64,000 bases of DNA from positions 19,914,548 to 19,978,547 of the forward strand of contig OY821517.1 in the NCBI GenBank assembly GCA_963682025.1, written 5' to 3'. The translations under genes were made by a program, and so were the position numbers. Source of the stretch: Cordilura impudica. Lineage: Eukaryota > Arthropoda > Insecta > Diptera > Scathophagidae. Below are positions 9,420 through 20,381 of the stretch, piece by piece. Under the pieces are notes generated by a model. It was not told where the DNA came from. It saw only the letters and a program-made list of their open reading frames with translations, and searched no databases. How positions within the stretch are numbered: the stretch's first letter is position 1; each line of letters starts with the position of its first letter.

Positions 9420-11640
9420 CTATAAAATCTCACCCAATCCTGAAGCCCTCAGAAATTCGAGGATGTTGGTTAGTTCCAGTGATTTTATTTCGCTCCCTGG
9501 TATTTGGAAAGAACCCAGGTGCTTTTTCCTCTTATGCATTAAAGCTCCACAATCCCCCAGTATGTGCTCCGCTGATTCTGCCTTCTCATCGCAGAATCTG
9601 CACATGGGGGTCGCTTCAATTCCTAACCTGCTCAGATGCTCCCTGAGCCTACAGTGACCAGTTAGAATCCCGGTTAATATTCTCATTCCGTTCTTTGATA
9701 GTCCGACACATGACTCACATCTCTTACCGTTGTAGTTACCTAACAAGAGTTTTGATTGCCTTAAGCCTAGGTGGCTCGAGAAAAAGCTCCTGTCTGATAT
9801 GATTCTCACATTTTTTGTATACGCCTTGCCATACTCCTTTTCCTATTCCACAGAACGGTTCCGGCCCCGTTAGCTTTGTGGAAGCTCCCTTTCTGGCAAG
9901 CTCATCCGCTTGCTCATTTCCGTGAATCCCAATATGTCCCTTGCAGACAGTCCCATACTAGCTTAGAGTTTACAACATAGGAGCTTAATGTTCGAATAGC
10001 AGCTTGACTATCTGATAATATGGTTATGTCCTGTCTTTTGTACTTCCTATTTAAGTTAATCTGTGCTCACCTATCGATGGCATAAATTTCCGCCTGGAAA
10101 ATACACGTGTGTATTTCCATTGATTCGTAGTATTTGGTTCTAGGCCCAAAGAGTGGCGCCCCTGTTCCATTTCCGGTCTTTGACCCGTCCGTGTACCATT
10201 TCATCGTATTCTCCTTTATGCTGTACTCAAACTACTCCATTCCTTTTTATACCATATACCACTATGTGGTTTGGGTATAATGACTTTGTGCTGCTGTTTG
10301 TAACAACCAAAAATATTTGACCTACACCCACCTTTAATTATACCGATCGAATCAGAATCACTATCTGATTCGATTTAACGATGTCCGTCCGTCCGTCCGT
10401 CCGTCTGTGTGTCCATGTAAAGCTTGTAATCAAACTGCAGGTCGCAAATATGAATTTATTTTGACGAAATTTGGTATTTGATCTTTTATCGGCCATGGGA
10501 TGAACGCTATTGAAATTGGTGAGATTCGGTACATGTTCAGACCTAGCCCCCATACAAATGACCCCTATGAAATCAACATATATTGCCATAAGATCCAAAT
10601 TATCATATAAGTCTTAATCAAATTGGGTTTGTATGTATATATTACATCCATTAATTAGTAGTCCAAAAATGATCCCTATTGGACAACTCTTAGTCATAGG
10701 CCCCATATAGAGCTGCTTCCCGCTCTTCACTTAAATCTATAAAAAAACGAAAATATTGCACTGATTCTTCTCAAATTTTGTTTGTATATATTTTTGCAAA
10801 ATACAAGAGATTTTACCAAACATGGTCAGGATCGGTCCATTTTTGGGCCTAGTCGCCATATAGATATAGCATCCGATATGAACTTTTTCATATCTGCATC
10901 CGAAAAAATTAATAAAAATCCCACCCAAATTTGGTTTATGCTTATTTTCTATATCCAGTTAGTTGGGCCTGAGAGATAGGGTCTCTAAACGCATGGTATA
11001 GGGTATCGTACAGTCGGTCTAGACCGACTATAATTTTCTTACTTGTTATTACTAAGTTTTGTAACACAGTTTTTCTTGAAGTCATATTTCTTCTCCGTCC
11101 TGTCCATTGGACAATCTAGGAGGGAGTAATCTTTAACCTGAGTTATTTGGTTCCATTGCCCTTCATAAAGCCTGGTTATTGGTTTATCCCCCTTTATCTT
11201 GATTGCCGTTGCCAGGGCTTGCTTTTGCACCACTATATGTAGTGGGCTTTGATCCAAGAGTACTTCAAGTGATGCCATTGGGTACGTCCTCATTGCACAC
11301 GTTAGCCCAATACACGCTAGTCTTTGTATTCTACTTAACTCCATTTGAGTTGATTTTAGCTCTGTCCTTTTGGCCCACGCAATAGCTCCATAGGTCACGA
11401 TTGGACGGACCATCATGGAGTACATCCAGTATAGGATGCTGGGTTTACATCACCAGGTTCTACCCGCTACCCTTCTACATATCATTGTAGCACGCTTGGT
11501 TTTCTCTGTAATATGGTTGACGTGTGCCTTCCATGTCAGCTTGCTGTCTAGTATTATGCCCAGATATTTCACCTCTGTCTTTGGTTCGATGACTTCTACT
11601 AGAATTTGAATTGCCTTCCATCTTGGAAGTTTTCTTCTCT
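9420..11640 (-). pseudogene. R1/I-type non-LTR retrotransposon: RT C-terminus, RNase H and tail, split by insertion
   Basis: Remnant of a retrotransposon polyprotein read on the minus strand. From 11640 down: YLGIILDSKLTWKAH, then MMVRPIVTYGAIAWAK (near 11425), TPLH-like thumb sequence and a break at 11047 where a DINE-like element is inserted. The frame resumes at about 10230 with KWYTDGSKTGNGTGAP (RNase H first Asp), FQAEIYAIDRW (Glu) and ITILSDSQAAIRTL (Asp), then NEQADELARKGAS. The C-terminal tail has LTGHCRLREHLSRLG and CRFCDEKAESAEHILGDC, the Cys/His knuckle typical of R1, LOA and I relatives, and ends near 9420. It is 5'-truncated: no endonuclease or catalytic YADD region remains, and its right boundary near 11690 abuts family C coding sequence. 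Frameshifts separate the pieces. Confidence 0.8.
10248..11047 (-). mobile_element. DINE-1/mini-me-like element, copy A
   Basis: Full-length copy of about 800 bases. One end reads TATACC(A/C)TATACCACTATG; the other ends with the palindrome AGTCGGTCTAGACCGACT followed by TTTTCTTACTTGTT. It has an internal (GTCC)n tract near 10383-10400. It lies inside the R1/I-type retrotransposon and separates its RT and RNase H segments. Open frames inside it recur in every copy and are not genes. Confidence 0.85.
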
Positions 11641-12462
11641 TGGTAAATGGTACAAAGAAATGGTCAAGTAACCACCAAACCGATTTTTATTTCTGTTTAA
11701 CAAAAGCTGTCCCACCCATCGGTTTTCAAACCAGTTCAGCGTTCACCAAATGATCTATTACCAGTCATTCCCAGTGCTACGAGCAGTGAGTCCAAAATAT
11801 CTTTCACCAGTAGTGGTAGTTTGTATGAAGCTGATGATGAACGCCATTTGGTGACTCAAGCTAGCTGCATGATCTAATTCGGGATTTACATATAACGAAT
11901 CAAGACACAGAATTACTAGCTTCAAGCATGCAGCAGTGGAGAAATCTTGCAGTTGTGGCAAAAGTAACAATCTGTAGAGATAGAAGCTTGGAATTGGCTG
12001 CATATTTTGAAAGGAAACGCTCTATTCTCTACTGTATTAATGCTGATGGTTTATTTCAAAAAATTAACCAGCCATATGACAAAACTGAATGGAGATTATT
12101 TATTTATGGTTCTAAGTACAGTTTAAAGGCTCTTCTTTTGCATTATGGGAATGCAAAACCATCCATGCCAATTGCTCATGCCACTAATACAAAGCAAAGT
12201 TACGAATCAATGACTGAAATTTTGACATTACGGTCAACGGTCATATATAGAAGGTCTGCGGTAACCTTAAGGTGTGTGATTAAAATTTCCACTGGTCACG
12301 CAGTTATTTTTGTTGATACGGTGTAATACGTGAAATTAATAAGCAAGCTGATGCAGCACAGGCGCAGACAAATGAAGTAGAAAAAAAATACATAATTCCT
12401 CAAACTGTGTGAAAACGAAAAGTCATCACTTTTGTTTGCGACCAACCTTAAAAACTAAAATA

Positions 12463-13275
12463 AACAAGTAAGAAAATTATAGTCGGTCTAGACCGACTAT
12501 ACGATACCCTATACCATGCGTTTAGAAACCCTATCTCTTATGCCCAACTAACTGGACATTGAAAATAAGCAAAAACCAAATTTGAGTGGGATTTTTATTA
12601 ATTTTTTTGGCTGCAGATATGAAAAAGTTCATATCGGATGCTATATCTATAAAGGGACTAGGTCCAAAAATGGACCGATCCTGATCATGTTTGGTAAAGT
12701 CTCTTGTATTTTGCAAAAATATATACAAACAAAATTTGAGAAGAATCAGTGCAATATTTTTGTTTTTTAATAGATTTAAGTGAAGATCAGGAAGCAGCTC
12801 TATATGGGGTCTATGACCAAGAGTTGTCCCATATGAACTGTTTTTGGACTATTCATTAATGGATGTAATAAACACATACAAACCCAATTTGACTAAGATC
12901 TATACGACAATTTGGATCTTATGGCAATTTATGTAGATTTTATAGGGGTTAATTTTATGGGGGCTAGGTCCGAACATGGACCGATTCTCACCAATTTCAA
13001 TAGCGTTCATCCCATGGCCGATGAAAGCTTATATACCAAATTTCATCAAAATATTTTCATATTTGCGACCTGCAGTTTGATTACAAGCTTTACATGGACA
13101 CACAGACGGACGGACGGACGGACGGACGGACGGACGGACATTGTTAAATCAACTCAGAAAGTGATTCTGATTCGATCGGTATAATTAAAGATGGGTCTAG
13201 GTCAAATATTTTTGGTTGTTACAAACAGCAGCACAAAGTCATTATACCCAAACCACATAGTGGTATAGGGTATAA
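12463..13275 (+). mobile_element. DINE-1/mini-me-like element, copy B
   Basis: Full-length copy from AACAAGTAAGAAAATTATAG with the perfect palindrome ATAGTCGGTCTAGACCGACT to GTGGTATAGGGTATA. It contains about eight GGAC units at 13105-13139. It lies inside family C copy 1. Confidence 0.85.
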
Positions 13276-13395
13276 AAATCATTGTAAAAGAGTTTTAAGT
13301 TTAGGTCTAAAAAGAAGAAAATGAATAAAGAAGAGCTCAGCTCTAAGAAAAAAATAGTAAAAACATTTTATGACCTCCTAAAAAATTAACTTATA

Positions 13396-13850
13396 TTAGC
13401 AGAGCCCAGCCCTCGAAATTCGAGTGCAAATTCTAGGAAATTTTATTTTATCATTCAATTTATTTCTTTCAATGTTTGAATGTAAAATTGATTGCGCACG
13501 CATAACTTTCCTCAAACTCAATGAATTTAAGCAGTTAATAGCTCAAAAGAAAGAGCTTGATCCTCTCAGTGTTCTGAGAGAGAAACGATCAAGATGCATT
13601 CATTAGAAGAGGAGCTATTCGAATTGCTTGAGTGAATGTGTCCCACAAGAAATGTACAGGGAAGATTCGTGTTTGAATATAACTTGAGTAAGGTGGGAGT
13701 TGAGAACATTTCAATGATTGATGACATATCGCTGTCTAAATACCTTTCCTAAAAAAAAAACTGATGGAAATCGGCCGGATAGAACGGGCTGACAGACTGA
13801 CTTTAGTTCTCATAATTTTTTCTAATATATAAGATAAGATAGATACCATC
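13396..13850 (-). mobile_element. Helitron-like non-autonomous element, subfamily 2, copy 2
   Basis: Reverse-complement match to 2151-2646 across its length. On the minus strand it ends with the CTCGAATTTCGAG hairpin, then GGCTGGGCTCTG and CTAA, which still fits the Helitron CTRR rule. It contains a short palindromic stretch CTCTCAGTGTTCTGAGAG near 13564-13581. Confidence 0.65.
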
Positions 13851-14613
13851 GTAAATAACTGTAAATTAATCCGTTTCAGGTCATTGGTTTGTTGACTGGT
13901 ATGCAAGGAGGTTTCACAAAATATTGTTGTTTCCTTTGTCTATGGGATAGTCGCGATACATGTCATCATTACGTTAGGGCAGAGGGGCCAAAAACAACTA
14001 CGTATTCACCAGAAAAACAAAATATTTCAAATAAACCATTAACTGATCCAAATGACGTTCTTCTTCTGCCGCTGCACATAAAATTGGGCCTTTTTAAGAA
14101 CTTTGTCAAGGCTCTGGACAAAGATGGTTCAGCATTTAAATATTTATTAGCGGTTTTTCCTAAAATTTCTTATGCTAAAATCAAAGAAGGCATATTTGTT
14201 GGGCCTCAGATCAGGAAGCTATTGAATGATGACGATTTTTGACAATGTTTATTGGAGAAAGAATATGCAGCCTGGAAATCTTTCAAGAGCATCGTGAACA
14301 GTTTTCTTGGAAACAATAAGAGTGAAAACTACAGACAAATTGTTGCTCAATTATTGAAAAATTATCACGAACTAGGTGCACGAATGTCGCCAAAAATGCA
14401 TTTTTTTCCTTCGCATTTAGAATTTTTTTCCACAAGACCTAGGTGCGGTGAGCGACGAACATGGGGAGCGTGCTTACCAAAATTTAATGAAAATTTAAAG
14501 AAATTATCAAAGATTTTGGGACAAACGCATGCTGGGAGACTATTGCTGGACTCTAATACGTGAAACCGAACCAACAAAATACAAACGACGTTCAGATAAC
14601 GACATTCACTTTT

Positions 14614-15693
14614 GAAAATTCTTTGAATTTTAAATAACTATATGATTTTTTATGTAAAAAACGAATAAAAAAATTTCTTCTTGTATCTCGAAAACACGAC
14701 ATGATAGAGAAAAACCAACTGCAGATTCCAATTCGGCCCAACAAATTACCCTAGGAAAGATATTTGGTTCCTCCAGTCCAAAACCCTGTTGGCAAGTGTT
14801 ATAAAATGCAATCCAGTACAGTTCAAACTTTAATGTGGACATAAAAAATGTATACTGTAGTCAAATCCAATAAAATAGTGATATGTTACTAGATCCAGAG
14901 ACGCTCCAATCACTATCATATTTAATGATGTCACCAATATATATTCCGGAACCATATACTCTTACAATCGAAAATTGACTAAAATATTTCGTATTTGTTT
15001 GTCTTAAGATAGTCAAAAATGAATTTCGGGAAATTTCATTGTATGGTTACTGCGGCTTTAAATGATCCTTCTAGGTATATGATTTATGGATACATAATAT
15101 TTTACTAAGTTATACTTGATTATCTGCTTTACAGTATTTCTTTTTTTCATTAACAAAAAATTATTCATCATATATTTATCTTCAAAACTTATTTCAAAGC
15201 TTTATTATTTTTAATATTCCAACACTTTTAATCCCATTCATGTCCATATCTAAATATAATGCAAAAATAAATTTAGAAAAATAAAACAAATCTACATATC
15301 TTGGAAAGCATTAAAGAATAAAATGACATTATACAAATGTAAGTGTAACCATACAATAAGTTTTCCATATTTTAAACATTAAAAATTAAATAAAGACTTC
15401 TATGAAATTCATCTAATACACACACATACACGCACATACATAATCATACAAAACTCTTTGCATAATGCAGACTGAAATAAAATAGAGAAAAAAGTGATTA
15501 AAAAGATGACAACAGCAAGACTTAAAACAAATGTATACACATTTTAAGCCTTTTCCCTTATTTTCAAACGTGGGCTAGGTTAAGTGCACAGTAATGCTAA
15601 TAAGTGAGTTGTCAGCTTTTTAGTGCTCTCTACTAAATGTGAATCTGGGTATAACATAGAGTCCTACAAATATGTACCTTTTCAAAAAAACAA
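14614..15693. other. AT-rich DNA with no recognised gene
   Basis: Includes a CACACACATACACGCACATACA tract split around 15420-15440 and no open frame with a recognisable domain. It may hold the 3' flank of family C copy 1, but I could not find its terminal repeat. Confidence 0.35.
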
Positions 15694-15802
15694 AACAAGT
15701 AGAAAAATTATAGTCGGTTTAGACTACCATGCGAAACCCTATACCATGCGTTTAGAGAATTGATCTTAGGTCAAACTAATTGGATATAAAAAATCTGCAT
15801 AT
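15694..15802 (+). repeat. DINE-like fragment, left half of a copy split by family A
   Basis: AACAAGTAGAAAAATTATAG with a decayed terminal palindrome, continuing to GGATATAAAAAATCTGCATAT. The homology resumes at 23095 with ATATCCTAAATCTGAATGG, so a 7.3 kb element sits in the middle of this old copy. The right half runs to about 23165. Confidence 0.7.
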
Positions 15803-18414
15803 GGGCATTTCCAGCGAAAGGTCCACCCTGACCGAAAAATTAAAAGTTGACTAACCGTTTTCTTTTACTTGTATTATAAAAGAGAAATATTCAAAATTTA
15901 TTAAATTGCATAGTTTTCAGCTTTCTTTAGTTGCGATGGCGAGTTATCGGGCTACAAAGTACTAGTTCATGTTATTGTCAGTTTTGTTTATTTCTAAGAG
16001 CATATATGCATATATTCTCTTTGCAATTTACATTTCTAAGAGTATTTGTGCAATTGAACTCTTATCGAAAAACTCTTTCTACAACAACAACTAAACGTTA
16101 AAAAAAATGCAAAAGAGCAAACAAATGTCAATTATCGGTAAAATTTTGATTTGCTTTTAATGACATTCTAACATGACGTCACGTCAGAAAAAAAACATTT
16201 ATTCTCATTTAGATGGTTGTTTGGTCAATTTTATGTTGTTTCATTTATTTTTATTTAGCTAGTAAGACCTAAAATTTTTTTCCTTTTTGTAATTAAAACT
16301 TCAATTTCATTACAATTTTTCCTCTTCTGGGGATTTTGTCTATTTAATTGTAAAAAACATCATATTATTACACAAATATTTTACCAAAAACATTAAAACT
16401 TACAATTTTCAATATTACATTTATATACAAGATATATTACATTTAACATATAACATTGAACATATAAAACACGAAAATAATAGAAAACACCTCTTAATTT
16501 AAAATCACAGTCTATTTTATTGCAACCATGTAGCTAGCGTTGATGTTAGTATCTTCCTTTAAGTTCACGGTTCTGTTTATTTGCTTTTGGATGTGTAAGC
16601 TTTCTTTAGTAAATCGTTTTCTTTCTATTCTTTCTTTATCTATTATCCTCACTTGTTCGAGATCAGCTGTGTGGCCTGTTGAAAGTACATGTTGTGCAAG
16701 TGCTGTCGATTCTTTGCCTTTCGCGATATCCATTCTATGCTCTCCCATTCTTGTAGTTAGTGCTCTCTTTGTCGTTCCTATGTAAATTTGATTACATTGT
16801 TGATCATTACTGCCTTTACATGATATTTCATACACAATATTATTTTGCTGTTGTTGGTCAATTGGAGTTTTGATGTTATTTTGTTTTATTGCTGTTCTTA
16901 TGTTTCTGTTGTCGGTTAATCTTGGGATATATTGTACACTGTAAAAACGTTTATCATTTATGTTTTCAGTATTGCTAACTTTGTTATTTTTGAATCGTTT
17001 ATTAATTTCTTCTATTAGGTTACTTATAAGTTTCACTGGAAAACTATTTTCGGTGAGTATAGTGTAGATTTTCCGTGTGTTTTTAGTGTGAAATTCTTCA
17101 TCACTTATCCGCAGAACTCTTTCAATAAAATTTTTTGCAGTATTGATAATTTGGCTTTTGGGTTGGGTTGCGTTGAAATTCATAATCCCGCCAGAGGCCG
17201 TTTCCTTGGAGTGCCAGTCCATTTTGATTTTATTATCATTTCTAAGTATTTTTGTGTCTAGATACGCAATTTGTTTGTTAACTTCCATTTCAAGGGTAAA
17301 TTTGATTTTGGGGTGCTGATTGTTGAGGGTTCTATGAATTTTATCCAGGTCGTCTATACTAATAATAGCTAAAATATCATCTACATATTTTGTTATGTAT
17401 TTTATATGGATATTCTCGGTTTTCAATTCTTTTATTGTGTCGTCAAGTAGATTATCTAGAACTATATCTGCTATAGTGGGAGACAGGGGATTGCCCATCG
17501 GCATACCGAAAATTTGGTTGTATATTTTGTTCTCGTATACAAAATAGTTATTGTCTGTTAAACAAAACCGTAAAATTTCGAGAAATTTTTGGTTTGGTAT
17601 GTTGGTAAATTTGTGAATTGTGCACCATTTTTTCATTATATTTTTCATGGCAGTATTGATTGGAATGTTCGTGAATAAAGAAGCAACGTCGAATGAAACC
17701 AATATATCCCTGTCATTCAGTTCTATATTAGCTAGCTGTTCTTTAAGTTGTAGTGAATTTTTAATATTATACTCCGTAGAAATTATGTGTGTAAGAGTTT
17801 GACCTATGTGTTTTGAGAGCTGATAACATGGTATTTGTACTGATGAGACAATAGGCGCTATGAATATGGGCCCCAGGAAAATGGACCCCAAAGTAAAAAA
17901 TGAAAGTAGGCCCCAAATTTGGGGTTCATTTTCATAATGAAAGTCGACCCCATTTCTAGAAATGAAAATGAGCCCCAAAAAATGAACTAGGGCCCCAAAC
18001 CACGAATGAAAACGGGCCCTAAGCTATTCTAGGGCTCATTTGCATAAACACTATTTGGGGCCCATTTTCATTTAAAGGATGCGGTACGATGAAGTATATG
18101 AAAATGGGCCCCAAAATGTGAAAACGGACCCCAATTTTTTTTCACTTGTTTTGTTGATTAACTTGTTTTGTCTGAAGAATTAGTGAAAAATTAGGTCGGC
18201 TCACTTAAATATAAAAGAATTGCATTTCTTCAAATTTTTTTTATATGCTTTTAAGCAGTATTTAAATTGAAAATAAAGATTTGTAAAACAATGTGACATT
18301 TGTTATACAAAAATATTTTTTTTAATTTTTAAACGAAAAAATTGCAATGAGATGTCGTAATGTGGTTTTAAAAATTTAACCGCTTGACTTAAATGATTCA
18401 GGAAATATTAAAAA

Positions 18415-19113
18415 ACGGTGGCATGACATAACGTCTACAGACATTATGGCACTAAAGCATTTCAAATCTTGTAAACGTGGTAAAAGTGCCGTTATTTTCC
18501 CTTTTACAAAATGTTTAAATTAGATGTAAACATTCCGCAAAAGGGAATAATATTAATAATAATAATAACATTCTGTAATGTCTTCCCGGAGACACTAAAG
18601 TTAAGTATTGAAATCTGGCTTCGCATACAAAAGTTTTTCTGTGTGGCGGCCTGCGGCCGCGCTTAAGGGTTTTCTCCTCCAGTAGGACGCGGCAGGTGGC
18701 TTCGCTGAATAAAATTTTCCTGCGTACGTCACAAGAATAAAAAAATGTCTTTTCCCTGCAAACATTTCAAAATTTGCTCAAGCTGTTTGGATATTTTGGA
18801 TAAAAAATCTCAAAGTAACAATTCGCCTTTGCTTTGTCCTTATTGCAAGCAAATTATTGAAACAAATTTAAAAATATTTCAATAAATTGCTATTATTTGT
18901 ATTCCATTTATAAAAATATTCTACTAAATTGTTATTATTTGCTCTAAAGTGTATTAAAGTTTAAAGAAATTTCAATAAATTGTTACTATTTGTATTCCAT
19001 CCATAACAAAATGAATTGTTATTATTTCCATTGCATCAAATCAATATTTTAGAATTCTGAGTGTCATAGTGTCTATAGACATTATGTCCTTAGTCGTTAT
19101 ATCACGCCACCGT
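18415..19113. mobile_element. MITE-like element with ACGGTGGC ends
   Basis: A 699-bp unit with terminal inverted repeats: ACGGTGGCATGACATAACG at the left and, complementary, ACGGTGGCGTGATATAACG at the right. TCTACAGACATTATG and GTCTATAGACATTATG repeats lie near the ends. Flanks are runs of A, so the duplication cannot be resolved. It holds the RING-type ORF at 18745-18885 and an AATAATAATAATAA tract near 18550. Confidence 0.65.
18745..18885 (+). CDS. 46-codon ORF with the C-terminal half of a RING finger
   Basis: A small frame ATG 18745 to TAA 18885. It contains PCKHFKICSSC (residues 4-14) and CPYCKQIIETNLKIF (31-45). The spacing is Cys5-x-His7-x3-Cys11-x2-Cys14-x16-Cys31-x2-Cys34, which matches ligands three to eight of a RING finger, with a C-terminal end resembling IAP-type RINGs. 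The first Cys-x2-Cys pair is missing: the frame upstream is open only for 17 codons to a TGA near 18692, and no second cysteine pair lies there. It could be the last exon of a gene captured by the MITE, or the end of the transposon's own decayed gene. An E3 ligase activity would need the missing half, so none is claimed. Confidence 0.55.
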   Translation: MSFPCKHFKICSSCLDILDKKSQSNNSPLLCPYCKQIIETNLKIFQ

Positions 19114-19265
19114 AAAAAAGTAGTCCGGTTCACTAAAATTATACAGGAATTGAATCATTTTTATAAAATTTAAAAGAAAGTCTTAAAAAATTTAATTAAG
19201 GAATTAATTTTTCTTTTTTTGCAAACAAAATATTTTTTATAAACATATTTTTTGTTACATTTTTT

Positions 19266-19700
19266 AAACAAGTAAGAACGTTATAGTCGGTCAAGCCCGA
19301 CTATACGATACCCTATACCATGCATTTAGAGACCGTATCTCTTAAGTCCAACTAATAGGAAAAGAAAATAAGCATAAACCAAATTTGAGTGGCATTGTTA
19401 TTAGTTGTGTTGCCTTCGGATATGAAAAAGGTCATATGGGATGCTATATTTATATGGGGAATAGGTCGAAAAATGGACCGATCCTGACCATATTTGGTAA
19501 GGTAACTTATATTTTGAAAAAATATATACAAACCAAATTTGAGAAAAATCTGTGCAATATTTTTGTTTTTCGATAGATTTAAGTGAAGATCGGGAAGCAG
19601 CTCTATATTGGGCCTATGGCAAAGAATTGTCCAATAGAGATTATTTTTGGACTACTGATTATTGGATGTAATAAACACATTTAAACCCAATTTGACTGAC
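19266..19700 (+). repeat. DINE-like element, copy C, truncated
   Basis: Starts with AACAAGTAAGAACGTTATAG and the terminal near-palindrome GTCGGTCAAGCCCGAC, and follows the consensus to AACCCAATTTGACT near 19695. The second half with the GTCC tract is missing. It lies inside the foldback element. Confidence 0.75.
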
Positions 19701-20381
19701 GTTACTAAATAAAACTGAATTCAAAAAGAAAATATTCGATTTTTTTACATCATGGAAGTTTATAAAAGTTTATTAAAAAAAAAAAAAAAAATGAAAATGA
19801 ACCCCAAAATATGAAGTAAGGCCCCACCAATATATGATATTGGGCCCCAAAAATTATTTGGGGCCCTTTTTCATTTTCTTGTTTGGGGTCCATTTTCATT
19901 ACGAAAATGCACCCCACATGAAGAAATGAAAAACGACCCCAAAATGGGAAAACAGGCCCCAAAATATCGTGTTGTTGTTTTCCATACATTTTTTTGGGGC
20001 TCATTTTCATTTTTTTGGGGCCCATTTTCCTGGGGCCCATATTCATACCACCGAGACAATAGGCCTTAAGGGGATTTGTGGTTTATGAATTTTTGGTAAT
20101 CCATAAATCCTAGGTGCTACAGCAGCGGAGCAAATTAAATTACGTTTTTGATTTTTATCTATCATTATCTCCACGCTGATGATCGTAATTGCGTGAAATT
20201 TTGCATTTTAACAAAGGTTAATAAAGTAAACTAATAATAATTTAAAACTCGGTTGCTAAACAAATAGTTAATTTTATATTAAATTTCAAAGGTGTGTAAT
20301 GTCACGCCACATTGTGAGTAATTTCCTTCGACTATATTTTGTTGATTTTAAATTTATATTCAATTATGGTTTATGCAGATG

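Larger units (their letters stand above)
11716..14613 (+). pseudogene. Family C transposase-like gene, copy 1, in pieces
   Basis: Member of a protein family I recognise as widespread in arthropod genomes in transposon-like contexts, with no established function known to me. Pieces in order: an acidic linker with SESKISFTSSGSLYEADDER (11775-11840), a DLIRDL-like segment, EWRLFIYGSKYSLKALLLHY (about 12088-12147) ending by 12326, then a gap. After a CCGTTTCAG acceptor-like sequence (13870-13878) come TGMQGGFTKYCCFLCLWDSR, PLHIKLGLFKNFVKALDKDG and KIKEGIFVGPQIRKLL (to 14242). AWKSFKSIVNSFLGNNKSEN, a GAVSDEHGER segment and KRMLGDYCW follow, with a stop at about 14613. At least four frame breaks are present. 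A DINE-like copy (12463-13275) and a Helitron-like copy (13396-13850) interrupt it. It differs from copy 2 at 43 kb, so the two represent separate subfamilies. Confidence 0.7.
17856..20052. mobile_element. Foldback element with GGGCCCC-rich inverted arms
   Basis: A 2,197-bp insertion flanked by a perfect 11-bp direct repeat GAGACAATAGG (17845-17855 and 20053-20063). The ends are inverted repeats sharing TATGAATATGGGCCCCAGG and continuing as arrays of degenerate ATGAAAATGGGCCCCAAA units for about 280 bases on each side (17859-18135 and 19790-20049). The duplication length and foldback arms suggest a Mutator-like origin, but no transposase is present. It contains a MITE (18415-19113) and a truncated DINE-like copy (19266-19700), and it splits the Penelope-like frame. 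Confidence 0.8.
16512..20135 (-). pseudogene. Penelope-like element: reverse transcriptase plus GIY-YIG endonuclease, interrupted
   Basis: Penelope-like retroelements combine a telomerase-like reverse transcriptase with a GIY-YIG nuclease. On the minus strand, APRIYGLPKIHKPQIPLRPI is encoded at about 20050-20110. The frame is then broken by a 2.2 kb insertion (17856-20052) with an 11-bp duplication. It resumes at 17844 and stays open for about 447 residues to 16512: FDVASLFTNIP (motif A), GMPMGNPLSPTIAD, YVDDILAI (catalytic Asp pair), then VYEISCKGS and QIYIGTTKRALTTRMGEH of the GIY-YIG domain in the last 110 residues. The first 41 or so codons of the visible frame (17855-17978) come from the foldback element, not from Penelope. 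The 5' part is truncated near 20135. Apart from the insertion the remaining frame has no stop, so decay is modest. Confidence 0.88.

Noticed and set aside
10338..10928. Open frames of 60-117 codons recurring on both strands in every DINE-like copy
   Set aside because: They appear in both orientations, break in several copies, and contain the GTCC tract as a (Thr-Asp-Gly-Arg)n run. They follow DNA conservation, not protein conservation.
17856..17978. N-terminal extension of the Penelope-like frame
   Set aside because: These codons belong to the inserted foldback arm; the true upstream codons are found at about 20050-20135.
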